From assembly GCA_018894105.1 (NCBI GenBank), contig CM032119.1, forward strand, positions 12,541,246 to 12,605,245: a DNA stretch of 64,000 bases. The letters run 5' to 3'. Positions 22,426-33,622 of this stretch are shown here, one piece after another (position 1 is the first letter of the stretch; each line of letters starts with the position of its first letter). The translations under genes and the position numbers were made by a program. The notes under the pieces were generated by a model. It saw only the letters and a list, made by a program, of their open reading frames with translations, did no database searches and was not told the origin of the DNA. Origin of the DNA: Jacaranda mimosifolia. Its lineage: Eukaryota > Streptophyta > Magnoliopsida > Lamiales > Bignoniaceae.

Positions 22426-24201
22426 ATTAATTGAGTATATCAAAATCAGGCTAAAATAATTAAAACCATCATCAAACGAGAAGCAAACAAAATAATGTAC
22501 TATATTTTTTTCTGTATTTCAATACAAAAATAACAGAATAGAAAAATAGACAACCTACCTCGTAGGCTATGCAATTGATGAGCGAAAATAGAAACTTTTA
22601 AAGCTACGGCCATAAAAAGAATGGAGAAATATGTCTCCAAATAAGAAAGTGAAAGAGTTGAAGATGTTGTTGCAACACTAGCATGAAAATGGGGAATGCA
22701 GCACCAAAGGGTCGGGTTTGCAAAATGGAGGGAATGGGAAGAGAAAAACGTGAGTTGGGGAGGAGTTACATGAAGTAACACTTTTGTTAGTGGGGAAGTA
22801 GAGAATTTTTTGTCATTTTCAATTTAAGTGAGGGTTTCTTTGTCTTTTCGACTAAAGTAGGGAGTGAACTCAAAATAAAAGTTGAAAATGGGGAGTTAAA
22901 ACTAAAAAATAGTTGGATAGGGACTGAATCCTAAAGTGGAACTTGGTTTGGCTACTTTTCTACAATTAACCCTTAGTTTATGTGGTCTTCCACTTATTCC
23001 ACTAATCGATTTAATTTTCGCTTGGACCTTAATTTTAACAACTTAAACATTAAAAAAAATACTTTTCTCATTTCAAATAACATGATTATTTATTTAATTC
23101 TTTTATTTTCCTTTCACCCATCAACATACACAGCCCAGATATAGCATTAAGATTCTGAAGTTTGATGTTTGCACATGGTATCCAATTCACTGTAAGCATA
23201 TTTTCCCTTCTATGCAACAAAAGGCCATTTTTGTCCTATAACTTACCCATGGCGTTGTGATTGGTCTTATTCAATTTATCTATTTTTTAAATTTAATTCC
23301 ATGACATCTTAATTGCTTCCATTTTGGTGGCATTCAACTCATTTCTTTAAAATTATTATCATAACTTAACTAAATCCAGTTTTATCTTTTGTATCAACTC
23401 CACCCCTACTATTGGACAATTATCCCCATTTGTCATATGAAGTTGAAATTAAACGCATGTACAAGCACAATCAACCTTCAATCCCTCAATATGATTTGAT
23501 ATTCAATGTGATGTGGTACCACACTTACAAAAGATAAAGTGGTAAGTTTCAATTTGAAATTCCAAGACTGGTTATAGGAAGAAAATAGATCTCTGGCTAG
23601 TGATACAAATAATTATAAGTGCTCCTGTGTATGTTTGGCCATAACTTTTCCACGTTCAAGTCAGACAAAGGGCACTAAAATAGTTAAAAATAAAAACAAC
23701 AATTAAAGTAAATAGAATTTAGAATCAATTTAGTTAAAAAGGTTCCAACATGGGGAGAGGTATTATTATATTGTATAATTAGACACCTTACTTGTGTGGT
23801 CTCTTAATAAGTAAATGCTCCTAACTGCTGAAAGCATCATATGACCTTGGAAGACACTAAGGTATATGTTATATAAGCCTCCTTCTCAGCTAGTTTCCTT
23901 GTTTTCTTGAGAGAACTGAGAAGTACTCAAAAGTAAAAAAAAAAATTGTTATTTGTATGTGAATATCAAGTTTTGTTTTTTTATTTTATGAGTAGTATAA
24001 ATATGCTCCACCCACTTCCCTTCATATACTTTGACTATACGCATTAACACAATAACATCCCATAGTTACTCTTTTATTCACCACTTGCACCTCCCGTTTC
24101 ATCTCTTTTTAAGTTGTGATTATACTTTGTCGGGAGATTAGAAGTTTATTTTGGGAGATTAAAAGAATGTGGCAGAATAGGTGAAGATCTCTTGGGAGGA
24201 G
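22426..24201. other. Intergenic DNA between the CACTA element and copia element C
   Basis: No recognisable gene. A 93-codon minus frame (22781-22500) has no family resemblance or splice context. The stretch 22790-22985, ending GTGGAAC...CTACAATTAACCC, has the composition of a MITE end, but no partner was found. Confidence 0.45.
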
Positions 24202-24461
24202 TATCAGGTTACTTAACTCATTTAGGGCTTCCAGAATTAAGCTTGTATCTCACCATGATTTGTGTACAATAATTAACTTCCTAGTTACTTATATCCGTTG
24301 TAATTAGTAGAGTTAGTTAGTCAAAGTTATTAGGCAGTTAGCTAAGTATAGTAACTGTGTATCTAGCTCTATAAATGTACTCTTTCTCTACAATTAATGC
24401 ACACATGCATATTTTCTCCCAGCTTTTTTCTTATTTGTATAAATTAAGCTTTTCTTCTTAA
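24202..24461 (+). repeat. 5' LTR of element C
   Basis: It matches 29566-29845. It contains CTCTATAAATGTACTC (24370), a TATA-like promoter site conserved in both LTRs, and ends just before the primer-binding site. Confidence 0.8.
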
Positions 24462-24463
24462 TA

Positions 24464-24475
24464 TGGCATCCGATT
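24464..24475 (+). promoter_or_regulatory. Primer-binding site of element C (initiator-Met tRNA type)
   Basis: TGGCATCCGATT, directly after the 5' LTR, resembles the plant copia primer-binding site TGGTATCAGAGC, with several substitutions. Confidence 0.5.
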
Positions 24476-24550
24476 ATAGCTTTTCATATTCATCTTCTCC
24501 ATTTCCATAATTCATCATAATCCTAATCCTTCCTCCTTCCTCCTTCTCCC

Positions 24551-25240
24551 ATGGAAACACTCTGCTCCTTCAAGTCCACTGCAAATAATGGCCAATCCCC
24601 CATTGACAAAGGTCTCAATCCTTATTATCTTCATCACTCTGACTCATATGGCCTCATCCTAGTGTCATAGCTGGTCACCGGAGAAAATTATTCCTCCTGT
24701 AGTAGAGAGCTATGTCCATTACACTATCGGTTAAGAAAAAGTTGTTTTTCATTGATGGATTGCTTCCTCAATATGCGTAATGTTTGGATCCACAACAACA
24801 ACATGGTTATGTCTTGGCTCCTCAACTTAGTCTGGAAGGAAATTTTAGCAAGCATAATTTATGCTGAATCCTCTGCAGAAATATGGCATGATCTCAAATA
24901 GAGATTCCAACAGAGCAACAATCTGACAATCTTCTGGCGCCATCCTGAGTTGATCAACCTCAATCAAGGTACAAAACTTTATTAATGTCTACTTCACTAA
25001 AACGGTCTGGGAGGAACTCAACAGCTAACACCGTTATGTTCATATGGAAACTACACTTGTGGTGGCATCAGGGATCTCAATGATCACTCTCAGCGTGAAT
25101 ATGCAATGGCCTTCCTTATGAGGCTCCATGAGTCTTTCTCTCAAATCTGTGGCTAGATCCTCATCTTGGATCCCCTTCCATCCATAAGCAAAATCTTCTC
25201 CTTAGTTGCCCAAGAAGAGTGCCAAAGGTCTGTTGGAACA
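24551..25240 (+). pseudogene. Copia gag (element C)
   Basis: The translation has the classical N-terminus of this gag class (NPYYLHHSDSYGLILVS, then VTGENY) and, after several stops and shifts, QREYAMAFLMRLHESFSQICG and LDPLPSISKIFSLVAQEE (25165-25220). Gag forms the particle. At least five stops occur before 25160, so the gene is dead. Confidence 0.75.
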
Positions 25241-25917
25241 TCATTTAGTGATCAAGTAACTCACTTGGCATTTGCATCCAAGACAGATACTACTAGGCTT
25301 CTTAACAAAGCAAATGAATGCACACAAACAATCATCCAAATGCATACAAAGGATCCAAAAAAGAACAACCATTGTGCACACATTGTAACTATTATGGACG
25401 TACAACATAGACATGTTACAAACTACACAGCTATTCACTTAGATTCAGATTCAAACCTTGGTTCCAACAAAATTCAAGCCCTCACAATACAATTCAATTT
25501 CATCCTCCTACTCAATCTGCAGCCATACATGCAAGTTTCAGATCATGCTAACAATGCTAAAGTTGGTAGCTTTTTCAAAACTTTGAACCTGAGCCAGTGC
25601 AGTCAACTAATCCATCTTCTGAGCGATCATCTCCAGAACACCAATATCACATCCTCTTCTGAGCCAGAAACCACTATAACCTCAAGTACTTGCCTCTCCA
25701 TCTCCTCTACCTTTCAGTCCTCCACCTCCTGGATTGTAGATTCTAGAGCATCAAGCCACATATGCTTTAACTCAAGTCTGTTGTCCCAGTTGCATCCCAT
25801 CCACCACTATATAGTTTCTCTTCATGATGGAACCAGATTCCCTGTCCACTTCATTAATACTGTTAAAGTCAACTTATCTCTAATTCTTAGAAGAGTTCTA
25901 TATGTTCTATCTGGGTA
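25166..25917 (+). pseudogene. Copia gag C-terminus and protease N-terminal part (element C)
   Basis: The 250-codon open frame runs from the end of gag into protease. The active-site block at about 25727-25765 reads SWIVDSRASSHICFN: Asp and Ser are kept, but the glycine of DSG is replaced by Arg, so catalysis would be lost. The frame ends in RRVLYVLSG, where the inverted-repeat element at 25913 interrupts it. The missing continuation (LSFKFHLLSIS) resumes at about 26665, on the other side of the insertion. Confidence 0.8.
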
Positions 25918-26655
25918 AATTGCATTTTTGGTCCCATAAGTTAGACTCATTTGAATTTTGGTCCCATTCTTTATGACTTTCGCACATTACATCCCATAAG
26001 TGCAATTTTTTTGCAATTTCAGGACTCAAAAGGGCTTTCCGTCCAATAATTAACGGAGCAGTCACATGCCACTCACATGGCTGTTAAATTGTTATTTTTT
26101 TGGTCCCATAAGTTAGTCCCGTTTGTATTTTTTGTCCCAACGATAGCTCCAATAAATTTTTGCAGAAGAAGAAAGAAAAATAGCTGTAAGTGAAGGTGCT
26201 ATTTGTTTTTGTGGTGCACCATCTTCATTGAAAACCTCATGGACAAATGAAAATCTAAATAGGAGGTTTCATGGTTGTGCTTTCATGAATAATAGATGTG
26301 GTTTCTTTGCTTGGAAAGACCATCAAATGTGTGAAAAAACAAAACAAGTGATACTTGGGTTGTTTAGGATGTTGAATGTAATGAAGAAAAGTTGTTAAAA
26401 CTTCAAAAAAAATTATTGGAGCTATCGTTGGGACCAAAAATACAAACAGGCATAACTTATGGGACCAAAAAAAACAACAATTTAATGGCCACATGAGTGG
26501 CACGTGACTGCTCCGTTAATTATTGGACGAAAAGCCGTCGTGGTCCTTAAATTGCAAAAAAAATGCACTTATGGGATGCAATGTGCGAAAATCATAAAGA
26601 ATGGGACCAAAATCCAAATGAGTCTAACTAATGGGACCAAAAATGCAATTTACCC
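25913..26655. mobile_element. Mutator-type inverted-repeat element with a captured GRF zinc-finger segment
   Basis: The left arm GGGTAAATTGCATTTTTGGTCCC and right arm ...GGGACCAAAAATGCAATTTACCC begin inverted repeats of about 250 bp (25913-26162 and 26402-26655). Flanking TGTTCTATC (25903-25911) and TATTCTATC (26656-26664) form a 9-bp target duplication with one mismatch, the Mutator hallmark (allowing one extra T at the left end). The 240-bp centre encodes a GRF-like zinc-finger. The element interrupts the copia C protease frame, which reads on after it, so it inserted later. Confidence 0.85.
26156..26398 (+). pseudogene. GRF-type zinc-finger fragment carried between the inverted repeats
   Basis: The open frame (80 codons, no ATG near its start) reads CFCGAPSSLKTSWTNENLNR followed by RFHGCAFMNNRCGFFAWKD. 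This fits the zf-GRF pattern C-x-C-G ... T-S-x-T ... N-x-x-R-R-F-x-x-C ... C-x-F-F-x-W-x-D, with both cysteine pairs present. GRF fingers bind single-stranded nucleic acid in several nuclear proteins and are common in plant transposon-associated short proteins. A stop follows NVMKKSC. With no start codon it is best read as a captured exon or a remnant of the element's own small protein. Confidence 0.65.
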
Positions 26656-27289
26656 TATTCTATCCTTTAAGTTCCATCTCTTATCTATTAGCTTATTATT
26701 CAAAGATTCCTCTCTCACTATGTCTTTCTTTGCTAATCCAAGATCCCAAGATACTGACTTAGATTGGAAATGGTGAAGGATTGATTGATTGTATGTCCTT
26801 AATATGGATTATGGGTCCTATTTTTGAAATTGTAAGGAATAAGAGCACATGTACTTCCGTTACTTCTACTATAAATCATGTAAATAGTAATTCAGCTTAT
26901 GTTTGACGCCAAAGGCTGGGCTATCCCTCCTTTAAACAGCTTATTACAATAAAATCTCAGTTACATTGTGATTTCCATACAACTGAACCATGTCATTTTT
27001 GTCCCTTTGCAAAACAAAGAAAACTCCCATTTCCATCTCATAATCACATGTCCAAGCTTCCCTTTGACCTAATACATACTGACCTATGGGGCCATTTCCA
27101 CCTAGCTTCTCACAGCAATCATAAATTCTTCCTCACTTTAGTAGATGACTGTACCAGATTCACTTAATCTTTCTTCTCCAAAATAAGTCAGATAAATCCA
27201 CTATCATTCATAAGTTCCATAAAATGATCCTCACATAATTCAATGCTCAAATCAAGCAAATTAGGACTAACAATGCCAAGGAATTTGCC
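26656..27289 (+). pseudogene. Copia protease end, pre-integrase and integrase N-part (element C)
   Basis: After the insertion, SFKFHLLSISLL continues protease. The pre-integrase zinc region and integrase follow: CHFCPFAKQRKLPF, FDLIHTDLWGHFHLASHSNH with the first catalytic Asp, and FLTLVDDCTRFT. Multiple stops (around 26905, 27165, 27230) break the frame. Integrase would insert the cDNA. Confidence 0.75.
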
Positions 27290-27697
27290 TTGCGTGATTT
27301 CTTCCTCCAATATGGCTTCTTCATCAACTTTCATATAGAAACTCCCCAACAAAACTCAGTTGTGGAAAGAAAACACCGGCACTTATCGAATGTTGCCAGA
27401 GTATTGTATTTTCAATCAAGATTGCCCTTAACATTATGGTTTGATTGTGTCTTAACTGCAACCTATCTCATCAATAGAACCCCATCCAAACTCCTCCATA
27501 ATCAATCTCCATTCAGTCTCTTATACAACACATCCATAGACTACTCCCACATTAAAGTCTTTGGATGTTTAGCTTATGCCTCCACATTACAGTCTCACAG
27601 AACTAAGTTTGAAGCTAGAGCTTCTCGATGTGTATTCTTAAGCTATCCTAATAGCACAAAGGGTTATAGATTGTATGATCTTATACTCACCAAATAA
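27290..27697 (+). pseudogene. Copia integrase C-terminal part (element C)
   Basis: The 135-codon frame contains the catalytic-Glu block TPQQNSVVERKHRHL (residues about 19-33), the copia signature LINRTPSKLLHNQSPFSLLY and FGCLAYASTLQSHRTKFEARASRC, and the GYRLYDL strand that ends the domain. It is the best preserved segment of element C. Confidence 0.85.
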
Positions 27698-29250
27698 TCA
27701 TCTCAAGAAATGTCACATTTCATGAAAACATCTTTCCTTTCCATATTCTCCTCATACTGATTCCAACTTTGACTTATTTCCCCAACTTAGTCATCTTTTC
27801 CTCAAACTGAAAGTATTCCTCCTCAACATCACACTCCTCCTCCCCTACTAGCCACCAAATCAATAATCAATCCAAACTTCCCATCAGAAAGTCTTTCAAA
27901 GTATCCAGACCTCTATCTTACCTTAAAGATTTTGAATACAGTCTCCAACACTCGACTCAAGATCATGAATCCAAGTTGACTCTCTTCCCATTATCTAAAT
28001 ACCTCTCCTATGAATCCTTATCCAATCCTCACAAACACTTTTTTCTCAACATCTCTTGCCACTTTGAACCCCAAAATTACAAACAAGCTACCCAAGTTCC
28101 TAAATGGAAAGTAGCTATGCAAGCCAAACTGGAAGCTTTGGAGACCTACAAAACCTAGTTAGTTGTTTCACTTCCTACACACAAACACTCTATAGGATGT
28201 AATTAGATTTTCAAAATTATATATAAAGCAAAAGGCACAGTAAAAAAGCATAAAGCTATTTTAGTAGCTAAAGGTTTCACTTAACAACATAGCATTGATT
28301 TCATTGACACTTTCTATCATGCTGCAAAACTAACAACAATTAGACTTCTTATTTCTCTTGCCGCAATTAAATAACATAACTTAGTTCAATTGGATGTTAA
28401 TAATGCTTTTTGGAAGGGTGAATTATTTGAAGAGATATACATGGATCTGCCACTAGGATATATCCCACAACACACAGCCTTTTCAGTCTCACTAGCTTGT
28501 TGTAAACTTCACAAATCACTATATGGCCTCAAGAGGCCTCTAGATAGTAGTTTTCAAAACTTACTCAAGCCTTACTTTAGATTGGTTTCCATCAATCCAA
28601 AGTTGATTACAATCACTTTACATATGGTTCATATGACTCTTTCATAGCTTTGCTTGTCTATGTAGATTATATAATATTGACAGGGCCTTCTCAGCATCTG
28701 ATCAGCAAGATTAAAGATCTGTTATAGCAAAAGTTCAAATTAAAGGACCTCGAATGCCTTAAATATTTCCTTAGTTGGGAATCACTTACTCCTCATCTAG
28801 CATAGCTCTTTCTCAGCACCATTATACCCTACAACTCCTTGAAGACATTGGACTTCTTGCGACCCGACTAGCATCTACCCCATTGGATCCCAACACCTCA
28901 CAGTTCAATTGATGGCACTCCACTTACAGATTCTTCTTAGTACAGAAACCTGATCGGACGTCTTCTCTATTTCAACATATCAAGATCAGACATTACTTTC
29001 TCAATTCACAAATTGAGCTAGTTTCTGTCTCAATAGTGCACCACACAGAACCCCAGCCAAGGGCATCTTTTTTTCTTCCCAATCCCAATTACAACTCAAT
29101 TCATTTTCAGACGTGAATTATGGAGCATGTAAGGACATTAGACGCTCACAACCAAATATTGCATACTCCTTGGACAATCCCTCATTTCTTAGAAGTCGAA
29201 GAAATAGACGACTATATCACGATCGTCGGGCCTAGCTGCTACCTCTTATG
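27698..29250 (+). pseudogene. Copia reverse transcriptase (element C)
   Basis: Fragments in three frames are found: FEPQNYKQATQVPKWKVAMQ and EALETYKT (28065-28158), HKAILVAKGFT (28250-28280), LDVNNAFWKGELFEEIYMDL with the first catalytic Asp (28387-28450), SLYGLK (28520-28535), and LVYVDYIILTG (28650-28685), in which YVDD has become YVDY. RT activity is therefore excluded. IGRLLYF and SDITFSIHKLS near 28950-29010 mark the connection to RNase H. Confidence 0.85.
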
Positions 29251-29565
29251 AGACCACTTGGCTGCAACAACTATTGACGACTTCCAGATGACCACCGTAG
29301 GACTAGCCCTCTTATTTTGCGACCACCAGGTTGCCTTCCACATTGCATCAAATCCCGTTCTTCACAAGAGGACTAAACATATCAAAATTGATTATCACCT
29401 TGTCCATGACAAAGTGATTATCGGACTCCTCAGACTCATGCCCGTCTACTCCGACCATCAACTGGCCAACGTGTTTACCAAGGTTTTTCCTGCTGCATCT
29501 TTTCAACCCATTCTCTATAAGTTGGCCGTCAAAGACCTTCTCTGCCCAACTTTGGAGGAGAGAGG
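29190..29565 (+). pseudogene. Copia RNase H (element C)
   Basis: The fragment around SSGLAATSYETTWLQQLL (29224-29275) corresponds to the S-S-x-E-A-E-Y block. The frame 29258-29632 carries LLFCDHQVAFHIASNPVLHK, RTKHIKIDYHLVHDKV and QLANVFTKVFP, then runs into the 3' LTR. RNase H would remove the RNA strand during cDNA synthesis. Confidence 0.8.
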
Positions 29566-29845
29566 TATCAAGATACTTAACTCATTTAGGTTTCCAGAAT
29601 TAAGCTTACATCTCACCATAATTTGTGTATAGCAACTAATTTCGCAGTTAGTTATATCTTTTGTAGTTAGTATAGTTAGTTAGTCAAAGTTGTTAAGCAG
29701 TTAGCTATAAGTATAGTAACCATGTATCCATCTCTATAAATGTACTATCTCTGTAATTAATGCACCCATGCATATTTTCTCCCAACTTTCTTCTTGTTTG
29801 TATAGTTGCTTCCATTCTCATCTGAATTAAGCTTTCCTTCTTAAT
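29566..29845 (+). repeat. 3' LTR of element C
   Basis: It is the second copy of the 24202-24461 repeat and includes the conserved CTCTATAAATGTACTA promoter-like site and TGCATATTTTCTCCCA. Confidence 0.8.
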
Positions 29846-30999
29846 AAGGGGAAAAGGGTTAGGGGACAAGAGGTATAAACTAGCACAACCCACTGTCCTT
29901 AGTCGGTTGAGCACTGTATCACTAGGGGAAAGGGAAAGAGAAAACTTTATAAGTAAAGGAGAATATAGCAAGAAAAGGAATGGGGAGGCCAGAGGGATGT
30001 GTAATAAAGGTGGAGGTCTAAAGTCCACCACCTTAGCTTGTTGAGGCATGTGCTACTAGTGTCAATTAAGGTGGTGCCTTAACTGACTTGTTGGGAAAAC
30101 CCCAACTTAGTGAGGAATCTTGGCACAGTTTGTTGGGCAAATACAACTCACAAGTGAAGTGACTAGTGAACATAGGAAAATACCTTCTAGGAAGTTGATA
30201 CTATGTTATCACTAAATGAAGGAAGAAAGAGCCCAAACTCCTAAAAATATATATACTCACATCTCAAAATGTCTAACTCATCTAGCTAGAGTACACATCT
30301 AATGTCTGCAACTCGAGCAAAACTACCATCAATGATGGGAGCATCTTCGGGCTCCTAATCAGAAGAACCCTTTGATTTACAAAATAACTCGTGAACTAGA
30401 CGTTGACTCTACAACATTTGAGATTCACTAAAAATTTCTAACACTTGGAATCTGGCGACGTGACCAATGAAGAATTCGCGTACTCAAGATATGCTACGAC
30501 ACCACAAGGAGGATGATCCGGCCAATACAAACAAGATCAGAAGACCTACGGTTGCCCAAGGTGGCTACCCTTACCCTAGCCATGGTAGATAGTGGCCGGC
30601 CGCTTGAAACGGGCACCTCAAAGACGTTGCCCCACAAGGTCAACCTCGTGGCACCCAGGATAAGTGCCACGCGAGTGCCAACATTGCGCATCTAGCACAA
30701 GAAGCTAGCGACCTGATGACGGCTCCTCTAGTGTTGCTTCCCAACATTTGGTCAACTTTTGACTCATCTATAGTGCTTAACTCAAAACGAGACCTATTCT
30801 AAGACATTTTTGGCTCAACAAGACTCCGACAATTTTTATTGACTCAAAAGAGTTGGATGAAAAATTATGAACGAATGAAATCCATAAGGTGAAAACACAA
30901 TAAATCAACGAAAAGACGAATTAAAAGGGAAGTTACTTTGGAGACTCATTTAAATACTCCTCATAAAAGCTTCATTCCTTTTTCTCTCTCCTCAACTTG
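29846..30999. other. Intergenic DNA with a GC-richer patch
   Basis: No recognised gene. The patch 30490-30715 has a GGCCGGCCGCTTG core and overlapping 60-65-codon frames on both strands with no family resemblance. It may be a fragment of an unidentified repeat. Confidence 0.35.
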
Positions 31000-31620
31000 A
31001 CAAGATCTTTTACTTAGTCTTTAGGTGATGACGGAATCACCAAACGAAGCACTTCCTAAACACCTTGTAGACTTTGAAAGCTGACAAACTTGAACTTATA
31101 TAAAAGTTAAGTATGCACCGAAATGCAATTAAGTTAACCAAGCAAAATCAATTAAATCAACAACCTTATTTTGAATTAAGGTAAGGTAAAGCTTAAAATT
31201 AAACCTTATGTTATATTTTTTAGCATCAAAACCAACTTTTCATATTGGAATTAGGGGGTCTAATGACATAGCTAATTAAGTATACAAGAGTAGAATAAGT
31301 GAAAAATAATAATAAAAAAAGTTTGATGGATCAAACTAATTAATCAAATAAAAATGGCCAGAGAGTCCAAGACCAATTAAGCCCGGGATGAAGGGTAGCA
31401 AAACCCTTATAGGCCTAAGCCCATTAAAGATAAACTATAAATATTAAGCCCCAAAAAGAACTTGGGCACAAGAAACTATTTGCAAAGAAACGCAAAACTT
31501 CCAAAACCTTCTAGAGTTGAAATGTCTCTGCATGTATTTTAGAGAAAACAAACCTACACTTTGTTATCTACTGGAAAGAACCTCACTCCACTTCTATATA
31601 TAACGTCAGAGTTAACTAAG
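31000..31620. repeat. Dispersed repeat copy 2, partner of 1640-2270
   Basis: It shares the ordered blocks AACCTTATTTTGAATTAA, ACCTTATGTTATATTTT, AGCTAATTAAGT, GCCTAAGCCCATTAA, TAAACTATAAATATTAA and GCCCCAAAAAGAAC with the first copy. The second copy ends near ACTTCTATATATAACG. It is probably an LTR fragment of an unidentified element. Confidence 0.5.
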
Positions 31621-33175
31621 TTTGAGTGTTGTTTTGTCAAAATATAATACAAGATTAACAATTGTGATGATAACAAACTATTAATTATTACTTTTACTAA
31701 GCATCCCCTATATTTGAATTTGATTTAAATTTATAAATGAATATACACATATATGGGATCTAATGTGCTAGAAGTTGTAACATCTATAAAATGTAATCTA
31801 TTTGTTCGCGGTGATTACAAAATGATAGAATAAAACTAATTAGCAGTTCTTAATTTTTCTAAAGCCATCAGAGCTATTGTTTAATTATCTTATATAAATT
31901 TGACAATATTTCTTATTAATTACGTAACTTGGTTAGTATAATATTATTATATTTTAATTACTCATAGGGTCAATACAATTTATAATGAGTGTCCATTCGT
32001 ACAATAAATAATGCAACTAGTTTTGTCACGTTATGATGATGATGATGATAATAATAATATGTAGTGTCTTAATTAATCCAAGTATCAAAATATATCTTTT
32101 TGTGTCATTGTATGATAAATGAAAATTATAACGTAAAAGCATGTAATTGTTAAAATATATAAAGGAAAACTATAAATAGAAAGCGGATACTTGAACTTTC
32201 GTAAAAGTTAAAACAAAATCTAATTCCATAAGAAATTCATCCAAATTCTAATATATTTAAAAATTTATTTGTGAGGAAAAAAAGAAAAGTGTCGTGTCTT
32301 TCAAAGTTAGAGCAATTAGAAGAGTTGGCATTTTGTTGTTCTTATTTATTAAATATTGCATATTTCCACAATCATGAATTTTTGCCTCATTTTATAAATT
32401 GAAAAAAAATGGTTATTATGACAATGATAATCATCAAAATTTTCATAAAAAAGTAATTTTCATCAAAAATTTCATAAAAATTTTATATATATATATATAA
32501 TTGCATAGCCTATCATCTTCTTTCAGCACCTTATAGATTTTTTAACCTTAATGGATATATTTATATAAGTATCTCAAGTTGATTCATTTTTTCATCACTT
32601 TTTCCACATGAAAAATTCTTATTGATGATTTCAGTAAATTGCATTTATATGGAATACAATTGTTATGCTATTACCATCATTATTGATAACTTCTTGTTAT
32701 TTGTTTCAATATGATATACTGAAACAAAACAATGGTATTTTCTTTTATTTTTTAAATTTTAAATTTAAATTTGAAAAAATGGTGACAATAACCATTATCT
32801 CGTTAAAATGGTCAAAATTAGTCTGTAAATATAATGTACTTTCTCGTACTCATATAATACATTTTTATCATACAATAATGCAGAATTATTTAAACAATTT
32901 AAATTAATTTTTAAAAGGTAAGAAGATACCAATTGTTACAAATTTCTTGTCTGCAAAAAAGAATTATAAGATAAGAAAAATATGGACAAATTCAATATTT
33001 AATTTAAATAAAAAGCAGCTACAATATCTGCAAATATCTCCGTAATTGACGACTAATTCCTCTTGTTCTTCTCCTTGGATTTGATTCAAGGGCTTGACGC
33101 TTGTTATTGAATCAGATGCCCAATTTCCTCCTAAACTTCTGGATAAAATCATGAACCACCTTGAAATCGAGTATT
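31621..33175. other. AT-rich intergenic DNA
   Basis: No gene recognised. It includes a GAT/AAT microsatellite (GATGATGATGATGATAATAATAAT, 32036-32059) and a (TA)n run near 32487-32500. Confidence 0.5.
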
Positions 33176-33622
33176 TGTTTTGATACCAAGGTCTTCAAAA
33201 TTTAATGCTTTTGAAGAAGATATAGAGCTCTTGTGGTTGCAGCACTTCTTCGTGGAAATAGCTCGGGCTTGAGAGCTTGATGCTTGAATTTCTTTTGATG
33301 TGTGAATTTCTTGATGTGTTGTATGTTTCCCAGCACGCATTTTTATAAGCACAAATTAAGATTTGATGACTTGAAGCTTGAGCCTCAAATTGGGCTTGGA
33401 TACCACTTGAGATGAGCTTAATTAAATAATGGGCCATATTAAAATTTATTTGGGCCCAATTAGCTAATCCAAAACAAATAAAAAATTTTATAATTCATTT
33501 TGGATTGACCCATTTTATAAAGCCCAAATTTATTATGAACTTTAATTTGAGACCCAATTCAATACCCAATTTATATGGACTATCAAATGGTATTTTATCC
33601 CAATAAAATTTTAACGCCAACA
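33176..33622 (-). mobile_element. Candidate LTR plus primer-binding site, minus strand
   Basis: Reading leftward from 33622, the sequence starts TGTTGGCG, contains a promoter-like GTGCTTATAAAAATGCG (about 33350), and at 33188-33176 reaches TGGTATCAAAACA, a primer-binding-site-like sequence. That gives an LTR of about 430 bp at 33189-33622. No internal coding domain follows on the minus strand and no second LTR was found, so it would be a truncated remnant. Confidence 0.4.

Larger units (their letters stand above)
24202..29845 (+). mobile_element. Copia element C with short LTRs, degenerate
   Basis: Two direct repeats of 260-280 bp (24202-24461 and 29566-29845) enclose gag, protease, integrase, RT and RNase H remnants in copia order. 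The second repeat is preceded by purine-rich TTTGGAGGAGAGAGG. The LTRs share TACTTAACTCATTTAG, GTTAGTTAGTCAAAGTT and TGCATATTTTCTCCCA but differ by many substitutions and an insertion (TGCTTCCATTCTCATC), so the copy is old. A Mutator-type element splits its protease region. Exact LTR ends and target duplication were not resolved. Confidence 0.88.

Noticed and set aside
22500..22781. 93-codon minus frame right of the CACTA element
   Set aside because: No motif recognised and no support from splice sites or neighbouring sequence.
30494..30695. Overlapping 60-65-codon frames on both strands in a GC-richer patch
   Set aside because: GC-rich DNA produces open frames on both strands, and neither translation resembles a known protein.
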